A stretch of DNA of 64,000 nt from contig NZ_RHOK01000011.1 in assembly GCF_003946175.1 (NCBI RefSeq), positions 1 through 64,000 of the forward strand, read 5' to 3'. Position numbers and translations under genes: made by a program. Numbering within the stretch: position 1 is the first letter of the stretch; every line of letters starts with the position of its first letter. The notes beneath the pieces were generated by a model, which was given only the letters and a program-made list of their open reading frames with translations, was not told the origin of the DNA and searched no databases. This DNA comes from Lacticaseibacillus suibinensis (GTDB lineage Bacteria > Bacillota > Bacilli > Lactobacillales > Lactobacillaceae). Positions 55,562 through 63,648 of the stretch are shown here, one piece after another.

Positions 55562-56496
55562 TTCGCTTTCCGCATGATGACCCGTAATTTCGCGCTATGC
55601 GCACGATGATTGACGGCTAATTCAGCTTCACTTGGTAAGATTGGTTTGCGATTAACCAAACTGAAGTCTGGCACCGCGTCTGCCGGTATCACCGGCAAAT
55701 CGCGCGGGAGATCTTTGGTTTTTGTTTTTTCATTGAACATGGTTTTGACGAGCCGGTCTTCCAAAGATTGGAAGGTAATGACGCTAATGCGGCCGGCTGG
55801 CGCCAACAGCGTGAAGGCTTGCGTCAAGGAGTCTTCCAGCGCCCCTAATTCGTCGTTCACGGCGATGCGGATGGCCTGGAACACTTTTTTGGCGGGATGA
55901 CCGCCCGTGCGCCGCGCCTTAGCCGGAATGCCGGCTTTGATCAGCTCAACCAGTTCAAAAGTGGTCTCAATCGGCTGCTCAGCGCGAGCCCGCTCAATTT
56001 GGCGGGCAATCGACTTGGCAAACCGTTCCTCACCGTAGCGGGTAAAAATCCGCACCAGGTCTTGGAAGGACCACTCGTTGACCACTGTCCGGGCCGTCAA
56101 GCGCTGGCTTTGGTCCATCCGCATATCTAGCGGCGCATCAAAGCGATAGCTAAAGCCGCGCTGGGAGTCATCGAACTGCGGTGATGACACGCCCAAATCG
56201 TACAAAATGCCATCCACCTGCGTCACCCCGGCTTCTGCCAAAGCGGCGGTTAAATCGCGAAAGTTGCGATGTAGCAAATGCAAGTTTGCTGGCATTGGCT
56301 GCAAAGCAGCGGTCACGGCATCAATGGCGGCCTGGTCTTGATCAAACGCGTAAAGCTGGCCCGAGGTGAGCTGGCTCAAAATGCGTTTGGTATGACCGGC
56401 GCGGCCCAAAGTGGCGTCAACATAGATACCGGCAGGATTGACGGCCAGCTCATCAGTGGCCTCTTTTAATAAGACGGTTTCGTGGGTAAATGTCAT
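55558..56496 (-). CDS. rsmH: 16S rRNA (cytosine(1402)-N4)-methyltransferase RsmH
   Basis: 312 residues. The SAM site is [10 protein letters not shown] (about 27-36), followed by [13 protein letters not shown] and the [16 protein letters not shown] segment typical of MraW/RsmH. It methylates N4 of C1402 in the 30S decoding centre. The start ATG 56496 lies three bases after the mraZ stop, so translation is probably coupled; no strong Shine-Dalgarno is visible. Confidence 0.96.
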   Translation of the reverse strand: MTFTHETVLLKEATDELAVNPAGIYVDATLGRAGHTKRILSQLTSGQLYAFDQDQAAIDAVTAALQPMPANLHLLHRNFRDLTAALAEAGVTQVDGILYDLGVSSPQFDDSQRGFSYRFDAPLDMRMDQSQRLTARTVVNEWSFQDLVRIFTRYGEERFAKSIARQIERARAEQPIETTFELVELIKAGIPAKARRTGGHPAKKVFQAIRIAVNDELGALEDSLTQAFTLLAPAGRISVITFQSLEDRLVKTMFNEKTKTKDLPRDLPVIPADAVPDFSLVNRKPILPSEAELAVNHRAHSAKLRVIMRKAK

Positions 56497-56499
56497 CGG

Positions 56500-56931
56500 C
56501 TACAGTCCAAAGTCTGTCAGATTTTCAGAGATATCATCAAAGCTCTCTTCAGCAGAGGCAGTGAAGGCGTTCCACCGCGCTTCACTCCACACTTCAATGC
56601 GATCAGAAACACCAACTAAAACGCAGGCCTTCTCTAGCCCAGCGTGCTCGATCAAAGGCTTGGGAATATTCACGCGACCTTGTTTATCAAGCTCGCATTC
56701 CGTGGCCGCCGAGTACAAGAAGCGGCTAAAGGTCCGGGCGTCTTTTTTGGTCAAAGGGAGGGTCTCAACTTGCGCCTGCAACTTCTCCCATTGCGCCATG
56801 GGATAACCAAAGAGGCAGCCGTCCATGCCCCGGGTAAGCACAAAATCACCGCCCAGTGTTTCACGAAATTTGGCTGGAATAATCAAGCGTCCTTTCGCAT
56901 CAATGCTGTGATGAAATTCACCCATTAGCAT
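56500..56931 (-). CDS. mraZ: Transcriptional regulator MraZ
   Basis: 143 residues with two AbrB-like halves: [14 protein letters not shown] and [16 protein letters not shown]. It binds direct repeats in front of its own operon and represses it. The start ATG 56931 ([14 protein letters not shown]) follows AAGGAGGGG; the longer frame runs through the promoter and repeats. It is the first gene of the division and cell wall cluster. Confidence 0.96.
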   Translation of the reverse strand: MLMGEFHHSIDAKGRLIIPAKFRETLGGDFVLTRGMDGCLFGYPMAQWEKLQAQVETLPLTKKDARTFSRFLYSAATECELDKQGRVNIPKPLIEHAGLEKACVLVGVSDRIEVWSEARWNAFTASAEESFDDISENLTDFGL

Positions 56932-56962
56932 GACAGACCCCTCCTTTCCTGACGTTAAATTC

Positions 56963-56992
56963 AGTCTACCACAATCCCCCACTATCCACCAC
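56963..56992 (-). promoter_or_regulatory. MraZ-binding direct repeats
   Basis: Three adjoining 10-base repeats on the minus strand: GTGGTGGATA, GTGGGGGATT, GTGGTAGACT. MraZ is known to bind GTGG-type repeats at 10-base spacing in front of mraZ. The third copy may overlap the -10 (TAGACT). Confidence 0.75.
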
Positions 56993-57052
56993 TCAAGTAT
57001 CAAAAAATGGCTTGACAAATCTGGTTTTTGACCAACGTTTCCCACGATGTAC

Positions 57053-57092
57053 AAAAAATCCCCACCGGCCGCGGTTTGCAGCAGGTGGGGAA
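57053..57092 (-). terminator. Terminator of the DUF3397 gene
   Basis: Minus-strand TTCCCCACC...GGTGGGGA followed by TTTTTT, between the DUF3397 gene and the mraZ promoter. Confidence 0.88.
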
Positions 57093-57130
57093 CGGTGGAT
57101 TCTGGGTGGGAGATGCGCCCTATTTTTGCT

Positions 57131-57457
57131 CTAAAGGGTGATTAAAATCGCCCCAAGCCACCATAAAGTTGTGGCTAAAGTGAGGACGCCGCCCAAAGTT
57201 GAAAAATAACGTTTGAGCACTAAATCATAATCTCGGTCAACCAGCAGGACGACCAAGAGTAAGGCAATCGCGCAGGCCGCAAACAAAGCGACCCAGATTG
57301 CATTGGGGAGCGGGTTGGCCAAGAGCATGGCCAACCCGCCTAAATTCAGCAGTGTGGCCACTAACGGTAGCAACCGTGAGCGAAATTGAAAGGCGCGACT
57401 GGCAATCAACAGCGCCAGACCCACAAGGGGTAATAGATAGCCGAACAACGTGTACAT
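57131..57457 (-). CDS. DUF3397 family membrane protein
   Basis: 108 residues with four hydrophobic segments ([76 protein letters not shown]). The position just upstream of mraZ and the size fit DUF3397, a lactobacillus family of unknown role. The start ATG 57457 follows GGAGG by seven bases; upstream ATGs lack a signal. Confidence 0.82.
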   Translation of the reverse strand: MYTLFGYLLPLVGLALLIASRAFQFRSRLLPLVATLLNLGGLAMLLANPLPNAIWVALFAACAIALLLVVLLVDRDYDLVLKRYFSTLGGVLTLATTLWWLGAILITL

Positions 57458-57565
57458 AAGCATTCCTCCAAGCTCCACTATACCCGATTCTGTGGCCGGT
57501 CGCATCGATTTGTTCTGCGGTCGCTGGATTGACGAAGGCGGACGACCCGCACCCAACAATTTCAG

Positions 57566-57594
57566 TTGCCCTTGCCTGGCAAAACAGGTAAACT
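57566..57594 (+). promoter_or_regulatory. Promoter of the DUF4044 gene
   Basis: TTGCCC (57566-57571), 17-base spacer, TAAACT (57589-57594). Confidence 0.6.
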
Positions 57595-57650
57595 ACAAGG
57601 GAATAAATGGCAAATCGTGCAGGCGCAGACTGGAAAAGGTGGTGATACTG

Positions 57651-57767
57651 GTGAAGCAAAAGCGTTCTAAGTTTTGGTATATTACCCATATCGCAACATG
57701 GGCCATGCTGATCGTCACCGTGTTTGGGGTTTTGGTTTTAGCCCTGCAAGCAATGGGTAGTCTTTAA
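57651..57767 (+). CDS. DUF4044-type small membrane protein
   Basis: 38 residues. A basic N-terminus (VKQKRSKFWYITHIATWAM, V read as Met) is followed by one hydrophobic segment (about 15-36). Size and layout match the DUF4044 proteins encoded near mraZ in lactobacilli, function unknown. GTG 57651 lies after AAGGTGGTGAT. A promoter precedes it and a bidirectional terminator follows. It reads opposite to its DUF3397 neighbour. Confidence 0.72.
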   Translation: MKQKRSKFWYITHIATWAMLIVTVFGVLVLALQAMGSL

Positions 57768-57784
57768 CCCTTCCATATAAAAAT

Positions 57785-57829
57785 AAGCGTTGCCTCCAAC
57801 CTGCACCTGGCTGGAAGCAACGCTTTTTT
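57785..57829. terminator. Bidirectional terminator between DUF4044 and thiT
   Basis: AAGCGTTGC-CTCCA...TGGAA-GCAACGCTT followed by TTTTTT on the plus strand; the minus strand has TTATTTTTA. Confidence 0.88.
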
Positions 57830-57834
57830 GTGAG

Positions 57835-58443
57835 CTAATGTTGCGGTTGGAACTGGGTCGCGGTTTTGGGCTGGAACAGCGCCTTGCGCACGGTCCGCAG
57901 CAGCACAGTCACCACGATCAGGGTCACCAGCCCGGTCGCAATCGCTGAGCCGCCATTGATGGCCAGCGAATACAGCCAAGCCGGCATGCCTTTAGGCGCG
58001 TATGAACCCCAGAACACCCAACCGGCTAAGAAATGGCAGAAGTACTTCGCCGCCGTGCCAATCAGCACGGCCAGCCAAGCCGTCGCCAGGATGGCTTTAG
58101 GCTTATTCTCATGCAGTGCCTTTTGAAATTGCGGATAAAGCAACCCGCCCAAGCCGGCGACGGCAAAGGCAATCGGATATTCCAAAAAGCCTTGAAGCGG
58201 ATTCAGCACTGAACCTTCGCTAAAGCCGATCAAAAAGACATCCAGCACCCCCCAGGTCAGCCCAGCAGCCATGCCGGCGCCTAACCCACGGCGCAGTGCA
58301 AGCACGGTAATCGGAATCAAGCCGTAGCTCATTTCCACACTAGAAATCCCCGTTTTGTGAGGCACATATTCAAGTGCCATCGCGAATGCGGCAATCACCG
58401 CAATTTCCATCAGAACAATCAAACGTGACATCGTTTTAGACAT
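57835..58443 (-). CDS. thiT: Thiamine ECF transporter S component ThiT
   Basis: 202 residues with six hydrophobic segments. The substrate-binding loop WVFWGSYAPKGMPAWLYSLA and the early ALEYVPH are typical of ThiT, which captures thiamine with high affinity and uses a shared EcfAA'T module encoded elsewhere. The start ATG 58443 follows GAAGGAGG. A TPP riboswitch precedes it. Confidence 0.96.
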   Translation of the reverse strand: MSKTMSRLIVLMEIAVIAAFAMALEYVPHKTGISSVEMSYGLIPITVLALRRGLGAGMAAGLTWGVLDVFLIGFSEGSVLNPLQGFLEYPIAFAVAGLGGLLYPQFQKALHENKPKAILATAWLAVLIGTAAKYFCHFLAGWVFWGSYAPKGMPAWLYSLAINGGSAIATGLVTLIVVTVLLRTVRKALFQPKTATQFQPQH

Positions 58444-58451
58444 CAAAAAAC

Positions 58452-58487
58452 CTCCTTCGTGTGCTGGGAGCCAGCCACAAAGAAGGT
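58452..58487 (-). promoter_or_regulatory. Hairpin sequestering the thiT ribosome-binding site
   Basis: On the minus strand CCTTC...GAAGG with inner GCTGG-CTC-CCAGC pairs part of the AAGGAGG Shine-Dalgarno. It lies just 3' of the TPP aptamer and suggests translational control. No intrinsic terminator with a T-run is seen. Confidence 0.6.
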
Positions 58488-58501
58488 CGAAAAATATCGA
58501 C

Positions 58502-58588
58502 ACCGCAATTCCTACGCTCGTATTAACGAACAGGTTCGAAGGGTCTGGGCAAATGCCCACTCTCAGCCAATGGCTCCCCTTTGCGTTG
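58502..58588 (-). ncRNA. TPP riboswitch (THI element)
   Basis: The minus strand shows GGGGAGCC, GGCTGAGAGTGGGC, ACCCTTCGAACCTGTTCG and CGTAGGAATTG, the conserved TPP aptamer elements in order. Thiamine diphosphate binding would shut off thiT. Confidence 0.96.
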
Positions 58589-58620
58589 GTCCCGGACAAC
58601 TATTTACTTGTGCAAAACCC

Positions 58621-58648
58621 ATTATAAGGGACCGCTTACCAAAGTCAA
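58621..58648 (-). promoter_or_regulatory. Promoter of the thiT transcript
   Basis: Minus-strand TTGACT (58643-58648), 16-base spacer, TATAAT (58621-58626). Confidence 0.85.
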
Positions 58649-58673
58649 GTAAAAGCACCAGGCTACAGAAAAC

Positions 58674-58797
58674 GCTGTGGAGCTGGGCGCCCTTAGCCCG
58701 GCAGGTAGCCTAAGTCAGCGCATTGAAGTCGCACTTTGACTTCGAGGCGCTGACTGTAGCTAGCTGCTCGGGCGTTGCCCAGCGTAGCGCAACTACA
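58674..58797. repeat. Folded tandem repeat, unit A1
   Basis: First of four alternating units. It folds into a long hairpin: GCTGGGC (58682-58688) with GCCCAGC (58777-58783), a middle TAGCC...CAGGTAGCCTA pairing with GTAGCTAGCTG...GGGC, and AGTCAGCGC/GCGCTGACT closing TGAAGTC/GACTTCG. Confidence 0.85.
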
Positions 58798-58798
58798 G

Positions 58799-58924
58799 GC
58801 GGCGGAGGGTGGCCGCTTTTAGCCTGACAGGTAGCCTAGCCGGAAGCAGTGCCGCCGCTTTTTGGCGGTGAGGCTTCCGGCGTAGCTAACTGCTCAGGCG
58901 TTGGCCACCCGGAGCGCAACTAAA
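58799..58924. repeat. Folded tandem repeat, unit B1
   Basis: Same middle core as A1, but different outer stem GGGTGGCC (58807-58814) with GGCCACCC (58903-58910) and different top: CCGGAAGC/GCTTCCGG and CCGCC/GGCGG. Confidence 0.85.
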
Positions 58925-59049
58925 GGCTGTGGCGCTGGGCGCCCTTAGCCCGACAGGTAGCCTAAGTCGGCGCATTGAAGTCGCACTTTGACTTCGAGGC
59001 GCTGACTGTAGCTAGCTGTTCGGGCGTTGCCCAGCGCAGCGCAACTAAA
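58925..59049. repeat. Folded tandem repeat, unit A2
   Basis: Near-identical copy of A1, displaced by 252 bases; outer stem GCTGGGC (58934-58940) with GCCCAGC (59029-59035). Confidence 0.85.
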
Positions 59050-59176
59050 GGCTGCGGAGGGTGGCCGCTTTTAGCCTGACAGGTAGCCTAGCCGGAAGCA
59101 TTGCCGACGCTTTTTGGCGGTGAGGCTTCCGGTGTAGCTAACTGCTCAGGCGTTAGCCACCCGGAGCGCAACTAAA
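59050..59176. repeat. Folded tandem repeat, unit B2
   Basis: Near-identical copy of B1, displaced by 252 bases; outer stem GGGTGGCC (59059-59066) with AGCCACCC (59155-59162). A partial unit (59177-59211) follows up to the cls stop codon. Confidence 0.85.
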
Positions 59177-59218
59177 CGCTGTGGACCTGAGCGCTTTAGC
59201 CAGACAGCCCACGCAAGT

Positions 59219-60652
59219 TTATAGAATCGGGGCAAACAGCCGCGCCAGCTCAGTGCCCATTTGATGCCAGCGCGTCTGGCTCTTGACCTCGGCATAAGTA
59301 TAGGCCGTCGCCTGCTGCAAATCGAGCTTGAACTGCCGCTCAGCGCGTTCAGCCAGCGCCTGGTCATAGATGAAGGCCGCAATTTCAAAATTCAACTTGA
59401 AACTGCGGACATCCAGATTGGGTGACCCCGTCATGAGATACTGACTGTCGACAATGATGACTTTCCGGTGCAAAAAACCGGCATCATAGCGGTAAACCTT
59501 CACCCCATGCTTAGCCAAACGGTTCAGATAAAAGGCCGTGGCTTTTGCCATTAGCGGTTGGTTGGTTTGTTTGGGCACCATCAGCCGCACGTCCATGCCA
59601 CTTTGGGCGGCTAAAATCAGCCCATCAAGTAGACTATCATCCGGCACGAAGAACGGCGATTGCACCCAGATACGGCGCTTAGCCAAGGCCAAAAGCCGCA
59701 AATCGCCCAACTTGATGGCTTCCAAATCCTGCTCCGGACCGCCACTGACAATTTGCATGGTGGTCCGGCCGGTATCATGTGATTCCGGAAAATAAGCGCG
59801 TTGGAAATGCACCTTTTTAATGCGGGCAGTGGTGTTCCAATCCATGAAGAAGCGCGCCTGCAACGACGCCACCGCCTGCCCGCTGATCCGCAGCTGGGTG
59901 TCTTGCGTGATGAGATACTTGCGTGACGACGAGCCAATGTCAAAGCCTCCCATGTACCCGACACGGCCATCAATGACGGTGATTTTGCGGTGATTGCGAA
60001 AGTTGATCCGCAAATTGGCCCGGCCTAGCTTGGTGGCAATGAACGGCTCCACCATGCCACCAGCCGCGATCAGCGGCCGCCAAAAGTTTCGATTCAGGCG
60101 ATGAGAGCCAAAGGTGTCGTAAATCACCCGGACCCGCACGCCGGCCTCGACTTTTTTGACCAACAACTGCACCAGGGCTTGCCCGTGGGCATCAGGCGCA
60201 ATCGTGTACGCCTCAATATGAATATGGTGCTGAGCCGCCTCCAAATCCTCAAACAAGCGGCGACTAAACGCCGTGCGGTCAAAAATCAACTGCACGTCAT
60301 TCATCGTTGTAATCAAAGCCCCATCCGCCTTGAGCAGCGTCCGCACCAACTCCGGCGCGCCAGCAAACGGGGAATTAGTACCTTGGTCTTGGCTCAACTC
60401 AACCGCTTCTTGCTGCGCGGCCACCATTTGATCAATCCCAAGCCGCTGCTGGGTGGCCAGTGCATTCAGTTTGTTGGTTGACAACTTACGGCCAAACAAC
60501 CAATACAGCACAAAGCCGAGCACCGGAATTAACATCAAAACCAGCAACCACGCCCAAGTCGCCGCGATATCGCGCGGCTGCCGAAACACCGTCACGATGG
60601 CTGATGCCGCATTGACGACCACGATGACAACCAGAAGTGTCTCCAGCCACAT
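59219..60652 (-). CDS. cls: Cardiolipin synthase
   Basis: 477 residues. Two N-terminal membrane segments (MWLETLLVVIVVVNAASAIV and AWLLVLMLIPVLGFVLYWLF) lead to two phospholipase-D domains with the HKD motifs HRKITVID and HRKVIIVD. It condenses two phosphatidylglycerols to cardiolipin. The start ATG 60652 follows GGAGGAGGG; the longer frame is not supported. It stands alone, and its 3' side runs into the tandem repeats with no clear T-rich terminator. Confidence 0.95.
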   Translation of the reverse strand: MWLETLLVVIVVVNAASAIVTVFRQPRDIAATWAWLLVLMLIPVLGFVLYWLFGRKLSTNKLNALATQQRLGIDQMVAAQQEAVELSQDQGTNSPFAGAPELVRTLLKADGALITTMNDVQLIFDRTAFSRRLFEDLEAAQHHIHIEAYTIAPDAHGQALVQLLVKKVEAGVRVRVIYDTFGSHRLNRNFWRPLIAAGGMVEPFIATKLGRANLRINFRNHRKITVIDGRVGYMGGFDIGSSSRKYLITQDTQLRISGQAVASLQARFFMDWNTTARIKKVHFQRAYFPESHDTGRTTMQIVSGGPEQDLEAIKLGDLRLLALAKRRIWVQSPFFVPDDSLLDGLILAAQSGMDVRLMVPKQTNQPLMAKATAFYLNRLAKHGVKVYRYDAGFLHRKVIIVDSQYLMTGSPNLDVRSFKLNFEIAAFIYDQALAERAERQFKLDLQQATAYTYAEVKSQTRWHQMGTELARLFAPIL

Positions 60653-60868
60653 CCGGCATCCCTCCTCCACTTATCGTTTTATTCATAATACCACAGGGCA
60701 AGCAAGCGCAGTCCTACATGATGGTACGTTTTTTAATAACGAAGCAATATTTTGATGACGCCTTCTGACAGGAAAGAATGCTGATTAAAATAACGAGCGA
60801 TACTTGACCATGTTATTCAGCCAGGGCGGTCGGGTCAGGCAGAGGGACGCGGTGGGCAAGCGGTGAAA
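60653..60868. other. Intergenic spacer upstream of cls
   Basis: A possible cls -10 (TATTAT on the minus strand, about 60687-60692) is the only signal seen. The rest is without a supported gene. It grades from AT-rich to GC-rich near 60830. Confidence 0.4.
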
Positions 60869-60869
60869 C

Positions 60870-60998
60870 GAAAAAGCCGGCGAGACTGCGGTTTTTGCAG
60901 GCTCACTGGCCTTTTCGGGGCCAATCCTGAGACTCGAAGGCGAGCGGGGCGAGTCGAGCTCCGGATTGAGGGTCGAGACCTTGGCTCGGCCCGGCCCC
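60870..60998. repeat. GC-rich long inverted repeats, possible structured element
   Basis: A 20-bp imperfect stem (60870-60889 with 60897-60916, three mismatches, loop GGTTTTT) is followed by a second nested structure closed by GGGGCC/GGCCCC (60917-60922, 60993-60998) and AATCC/GGATT. No gene is supported. It lies between the ABC transporter terminator and cls. Confidence 0.6.
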
Positions 60999-61043
60999 AC
61001 AGCGCCCCGGCGCCTAACCCGATCGCGCTGGCGCCCCCGAATC

Positions 61044-61068
61044 AAAAAAGAATGGCACAAGGCCATTC
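61044..61068 (-). terminator. Terminator of the amino-acid ABC operon
   Basis: Minus-strand GAATGGC-CTTGT-GCCATTC followed by TTTTTT, just after the binding-protein stop. Confidence 0.92.
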
Positions 61069-61071
61069 CCC

Positions 61072-61881
61072 TTAGTCCACCGATTTTTCACCGAACCATT
61101 TCTCGTTGATCTTTTCCAGCGTCCCGTTTTTGGCCAAAACCTTTAACCCATCATTGATTTTCGTTTGTAGGGTGGTATCGGTTTGACGCAAGCCCACAGC
61201 GAAGTCTTCCGGCGGGAAGTCGCCGGCCACCACGCGATAAGCGCTCGGGTCACTTTGGTGTTTGACATAGTAGTCAGCGTAGACCTGGTCGATCAAAATC
61301 CCTTGAATGCGCCCGGCGTTCAGATCCAAGAAAGCATCGTCGAAAGTGTCGTAAAGCACTGGCGTTTGCTTGGCAATCAAATTCTTCAGCTTCTTGGGTT
61401 CACCATCCAGATCCGCGGCACCGCTAGAGCTGGTTTGAACCCCTAGTGTCTTGCCTTTCATATCAGCAAAGGACTTGATATTGGCATTGGCCTTCGTGAC
61501 CAGCACCTGGTGATTCAACAGATATGCCTTAGAAAACCCAACCTGCTTGGCCCGCTCTGGCGTCACCGTGTAACCATTCCAAATCAAATCAATGGTTTGG
61601 TTCCGCAACTCGGTTTCTTTCATCGACCAATCGATGGTTTGGAAACTCGGCGTGATGCCGTATAGTTTGAACACGGCTTTGGCCAGGTCAATATCGTAAC
61701 CACTGAGCGTCCCGTCTTTTTGACGAAAACCCATCGGCACAAAACTATCATCAAGGCCAATCACGACTTTTTTGGTTTGCTGAATGCGTGGCCAACTGTT
61801 TTTCACCACGGTGCGGGCGCAGCCAGCAGCACTCACGACGGCCAGCACGAGCACCAGCAGGGCGATAATTCGCTTTTTCAC
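61072..61881 (-). CDS. Amino-acid ABC transporter substrate-binding lipoprotein (family 3)
   Basis: 269 residues. A signal peptide (MKKRIIALLVLVLAVVSAAG) ends at lipobox SAAGC. The mature part has the family 3 pattern: LDDSFVPMGFRQKDGTLSGY, DIDLAKAVF, TIDWSMKETELRNQTIDLIW. It captures a polar amino acid outside the membrane. The specificity is open; the upstream T-box should name the amino acid. The start overlaps the ATPase stop by four bases (ATGA type). Confidence 0.93.
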   Translation of the reverse strand: MKKRIIALLVLVLAVVSAAGCARTVVKNSWPRIQQTKKVVIGLDDSFVPMGFRQKDGTLSGYDIDLAKAVFKLYGITPSFQTIDWSMKETELRNQTIDLIWNGYTVTPERAKQVGFSKAYLLNHQVLVTKANANIKSFADMKGKTLGVQTSSSGAADLDGEPKKLKNLIAKQTPVLYDTFDDAFLDLNAGRIQGILIDQVYADYYVKHQSDPSAYRVVAGDFPPEDFAVGLRQTDTTLQTKINDGLKVLAKNGTLEKINEKWFGEKSVD

Positions 61882-62519
61882 GCTTCCCCACCTCCAAGTT
61901 TAGCCACCGTCAGTGTTTCATCCGCCACCGCCTGCGCAAAGTCCATATCGTGGGTCACCACCACTTGGGTCATCCCTTGCGCCTTCACACTGTTAATCAG
62001 ATCCGCCACAGATTGGCGCAAGTTAGGATCCAGCGCCGAAGTGGGTTCGTCGTAGAGCAAAATTTGCGGCTTCAAGGCCAAGGCCCGGGCAATGGCGACC
62101 CGCTGCTTTTGCCCCCCTGACAAGGAAAACGGGTAAGCGTCCGCCTGAGCAGATAAATCGAGCTCGGCAAGCAGTTGATCCGCCTGCGCGGTTGCCGCTG
62201 CTTGAGTGGCGCCTTGCAAGGTGGGCGCTAAGGTCAAATTGCGCCGGACCGTCAGATTGGGGAATAATTCAAAACCCTGGAACACAACCCCAATCAGTCC
62301 AGCCTGCCGCATTTTAGCTGCGGTCGTGGCCTTACCGTTCCAAATCATCTCACCGCTGTCCGCTGGCGTCAGCCCAGCGATAATGCGAAGCAGCGTGGTT
62401 TTCCCAGCGCCGCTGGGGCCGACAATCGCGAGCGTTTTCTGGTCGGCAATGGTGACATCAACGCCTGCCAATACGGTTTGGTCACCAAATTTTTTCGTGA
62501 TATTTTTGAGTTCTAACAT
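61878..62519 (-). CDS. Amino-acid ABC transporter ATP-binding protein
   Basis: 213 residues, compact for the family. Walker A GPSGAGKTT, signature LSGGQKQR, Walker B ILLYDEPTSALD, switch His in VVVTHDMDFA. It powers uptake with the permease and binding protein beside it. The start ATG 62519 follows GGAGGTCATCAC. It overlaps the binding-protein gene. Confidence 0.95.
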   Translation of the reverse strand: MLELKNITKKFGDQTVLAGVDVTIADQKTLAIVGPSGAGKTTLLRIIAGLTPADSGEMIWNGKATTAAKMRQAGLIGVVFQGFELFPNLTVRRNLTLAPTLQGATQAAATAQADQLLAELDLSAQADAYPFSLSGGQKQRVAIARALALKPQILLYDEPTSALDPNLRQSVADLINSVKAQGMTQVVVTHDMDFAQAVADETLTVAKLGGGEA

Positions 62520-62531
62520 GTGATGACCTCC

Positions 62532-63188
62532 TTATTTGTAGTAGCTAAAGGCTTTTTCAACGCGGCGCTGGAGCAGGGTTAACACCAACGTCATGATCAA
62601 GTACAGTAGCGCCACTAGCACCAGTGGCACCAAAGTGACATCGCGCGCGGTCGCCACTTCCCCGGCCCGGAGCAGGTCGCCTAGGCCAATCACGTACACC
62701 AAGCTGGAGTCTTTGACCAGGTTGATCACTTCATTCCCCATGGAAGGGAGCACCACTTTCAGGACTTGGGGAATGACCACATAACGTAAGGTTTGCCAGC
62801 GGGTCAGGTTCAGCACACTAGCGGCTTCAAACTGCCCTTCCTCAATCGCGCCGAACCCGCCGCGGTAAATTTCCGCGAAATAAGCGGCGTAGTTGAGAAT
62901 GAAGGTGAAAATCACCGCAGAGAAGCGATCGAAGACAATGTGGACCAGCGGTAACCCGTAAAAGACGAAAATCAGCTGCAGCAACAGCGGTGTGCCGCGG
63001 AATAACCAGATATAGCCGTCCAGTAAGCCTTTACCGGCAACGGCCAATGGGTTTTTGCCGCGATACAGCAGCCCGACGGCTACAATCATACCCAGTGGAA
63101 TGGCCCCCAGTAACGTGATGGCAAAAACGGCTAGGGTCATTTGTACCCCAGAAAGTAATGCTGGTAAAATCGAAATCACGTAATCCAT
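62532..63188 (-). CDS. Amino-acid ABC transporter permease
   Basis: 218 residues with about five membrane segments and the EAA loop (EGQFEAASVLNLTRWQTLRY, about 140-160). It is a HisM/GlnP-type permease. The start ATG 63188 (MDYVISILPALLSG) follows AAAGGAGG; the longer frame overlaps the T-box terminator. It is the first gene of the operon, which probably uses permease homodimers since only one permease gene is present. Confidence 0.95.
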   Translation of the reverse strand: MDYVISILPALLSGVQMTLAVFAITLLGAIPLGMIVAVGLLYRGKNPLAVAGKGLLDGYIWLFRGTPLLLQLIFVFYGLPLVHIVFDRFSAVIFTFILNYAAYFAEIYRGGFGAIEEGQFEAASVLNLTRWQTLRYVVIPQVLKVVLPSMGNEVINLVKDSSLVYVIGLGDLLRAGEVATARDVTLVPLVLVALLYLIMTLVLTLLQRRVEKAFSYYK

Positions 63189-63238
63189 AATGTCCTCCTT
63201 TTGCCGCTTCTGCAGCAGGTTAATCGTTGAATGAACGC

Positions 63239-63612
63239 AAAAAGCGCCCTCCTGTACGGTTGTACAAGAGGACGCTTCTGCGTGGTGCCACCTCACTTCG
63301 CCTTGCTGTCACCAACAAGACCTCACGTGGTTGAAAAACCCACCGGAAACAAAAATGCCCCCACTCAGGCGAATTGCCTGAATGAGGGCGACTTGAATGC
63401 CGCGGTGCCACCTCATGCGCGTGCCCTTGTCACCAAGGACACCTCATGTCGTTTTTCAACCACGGCGATAACGAGCCCAACCGACCTGACCTACTACTTT
63501 CAACCAGGCACTCATGGATGTGAGGGGCAAGGCGACGTCTCTGGCTTCCACTCTCCCAGAGTCGCTGATCGTCAACGCATGCACCATTTCCACTCAACGT
63601 TTTTAAATGATT
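63239..63612 (-). ncRNA. T-box leader with one stem I and two antiterminator/terminator modules
   Basis: From the promoter: a stem I region with CTCTGG-GAGAGTGGAAG-CCAGAG apical hairpin, then module 1 with T-box core AGGTGGCACCGCGG (63400-63412) and terminator (63351-63389), then module 2 with AGGTGGCACCACG (63281-63293) and terminator (63239-63277). The two modules share further sequence (TTGGTGACA, TGAGGTGGCACC), so they arose by duplication. Only about 70 bases lie between terminator 1 and core 2, so no second stem I fits. The specifier codon was not assigned with certainty. Confidence 0.88.
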
Positions 63613-63618
63613 GTGCTT

Positions 63619-63646
63619 ATCATACCTTGTTTTTGCTGCTTGTCAA
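63619..63646 (-). promoter_or_regulatory. Promoter of the T-box/amino-acid ABC operon
   Basis: Minus-strand TTGACA (63641-63646), 16-base spacer, TATGAT (63619-63624). It begins right after the minD stop. Confidence 0.88.
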
Positions 63647-63648
63647 GC

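Noticed and set aside
58674-59211. Possible CRISPR array
   Set aside because: Units are about 125 bases, alternate between two types, fold on themselves and have no unique spacers; no cas genes are near.
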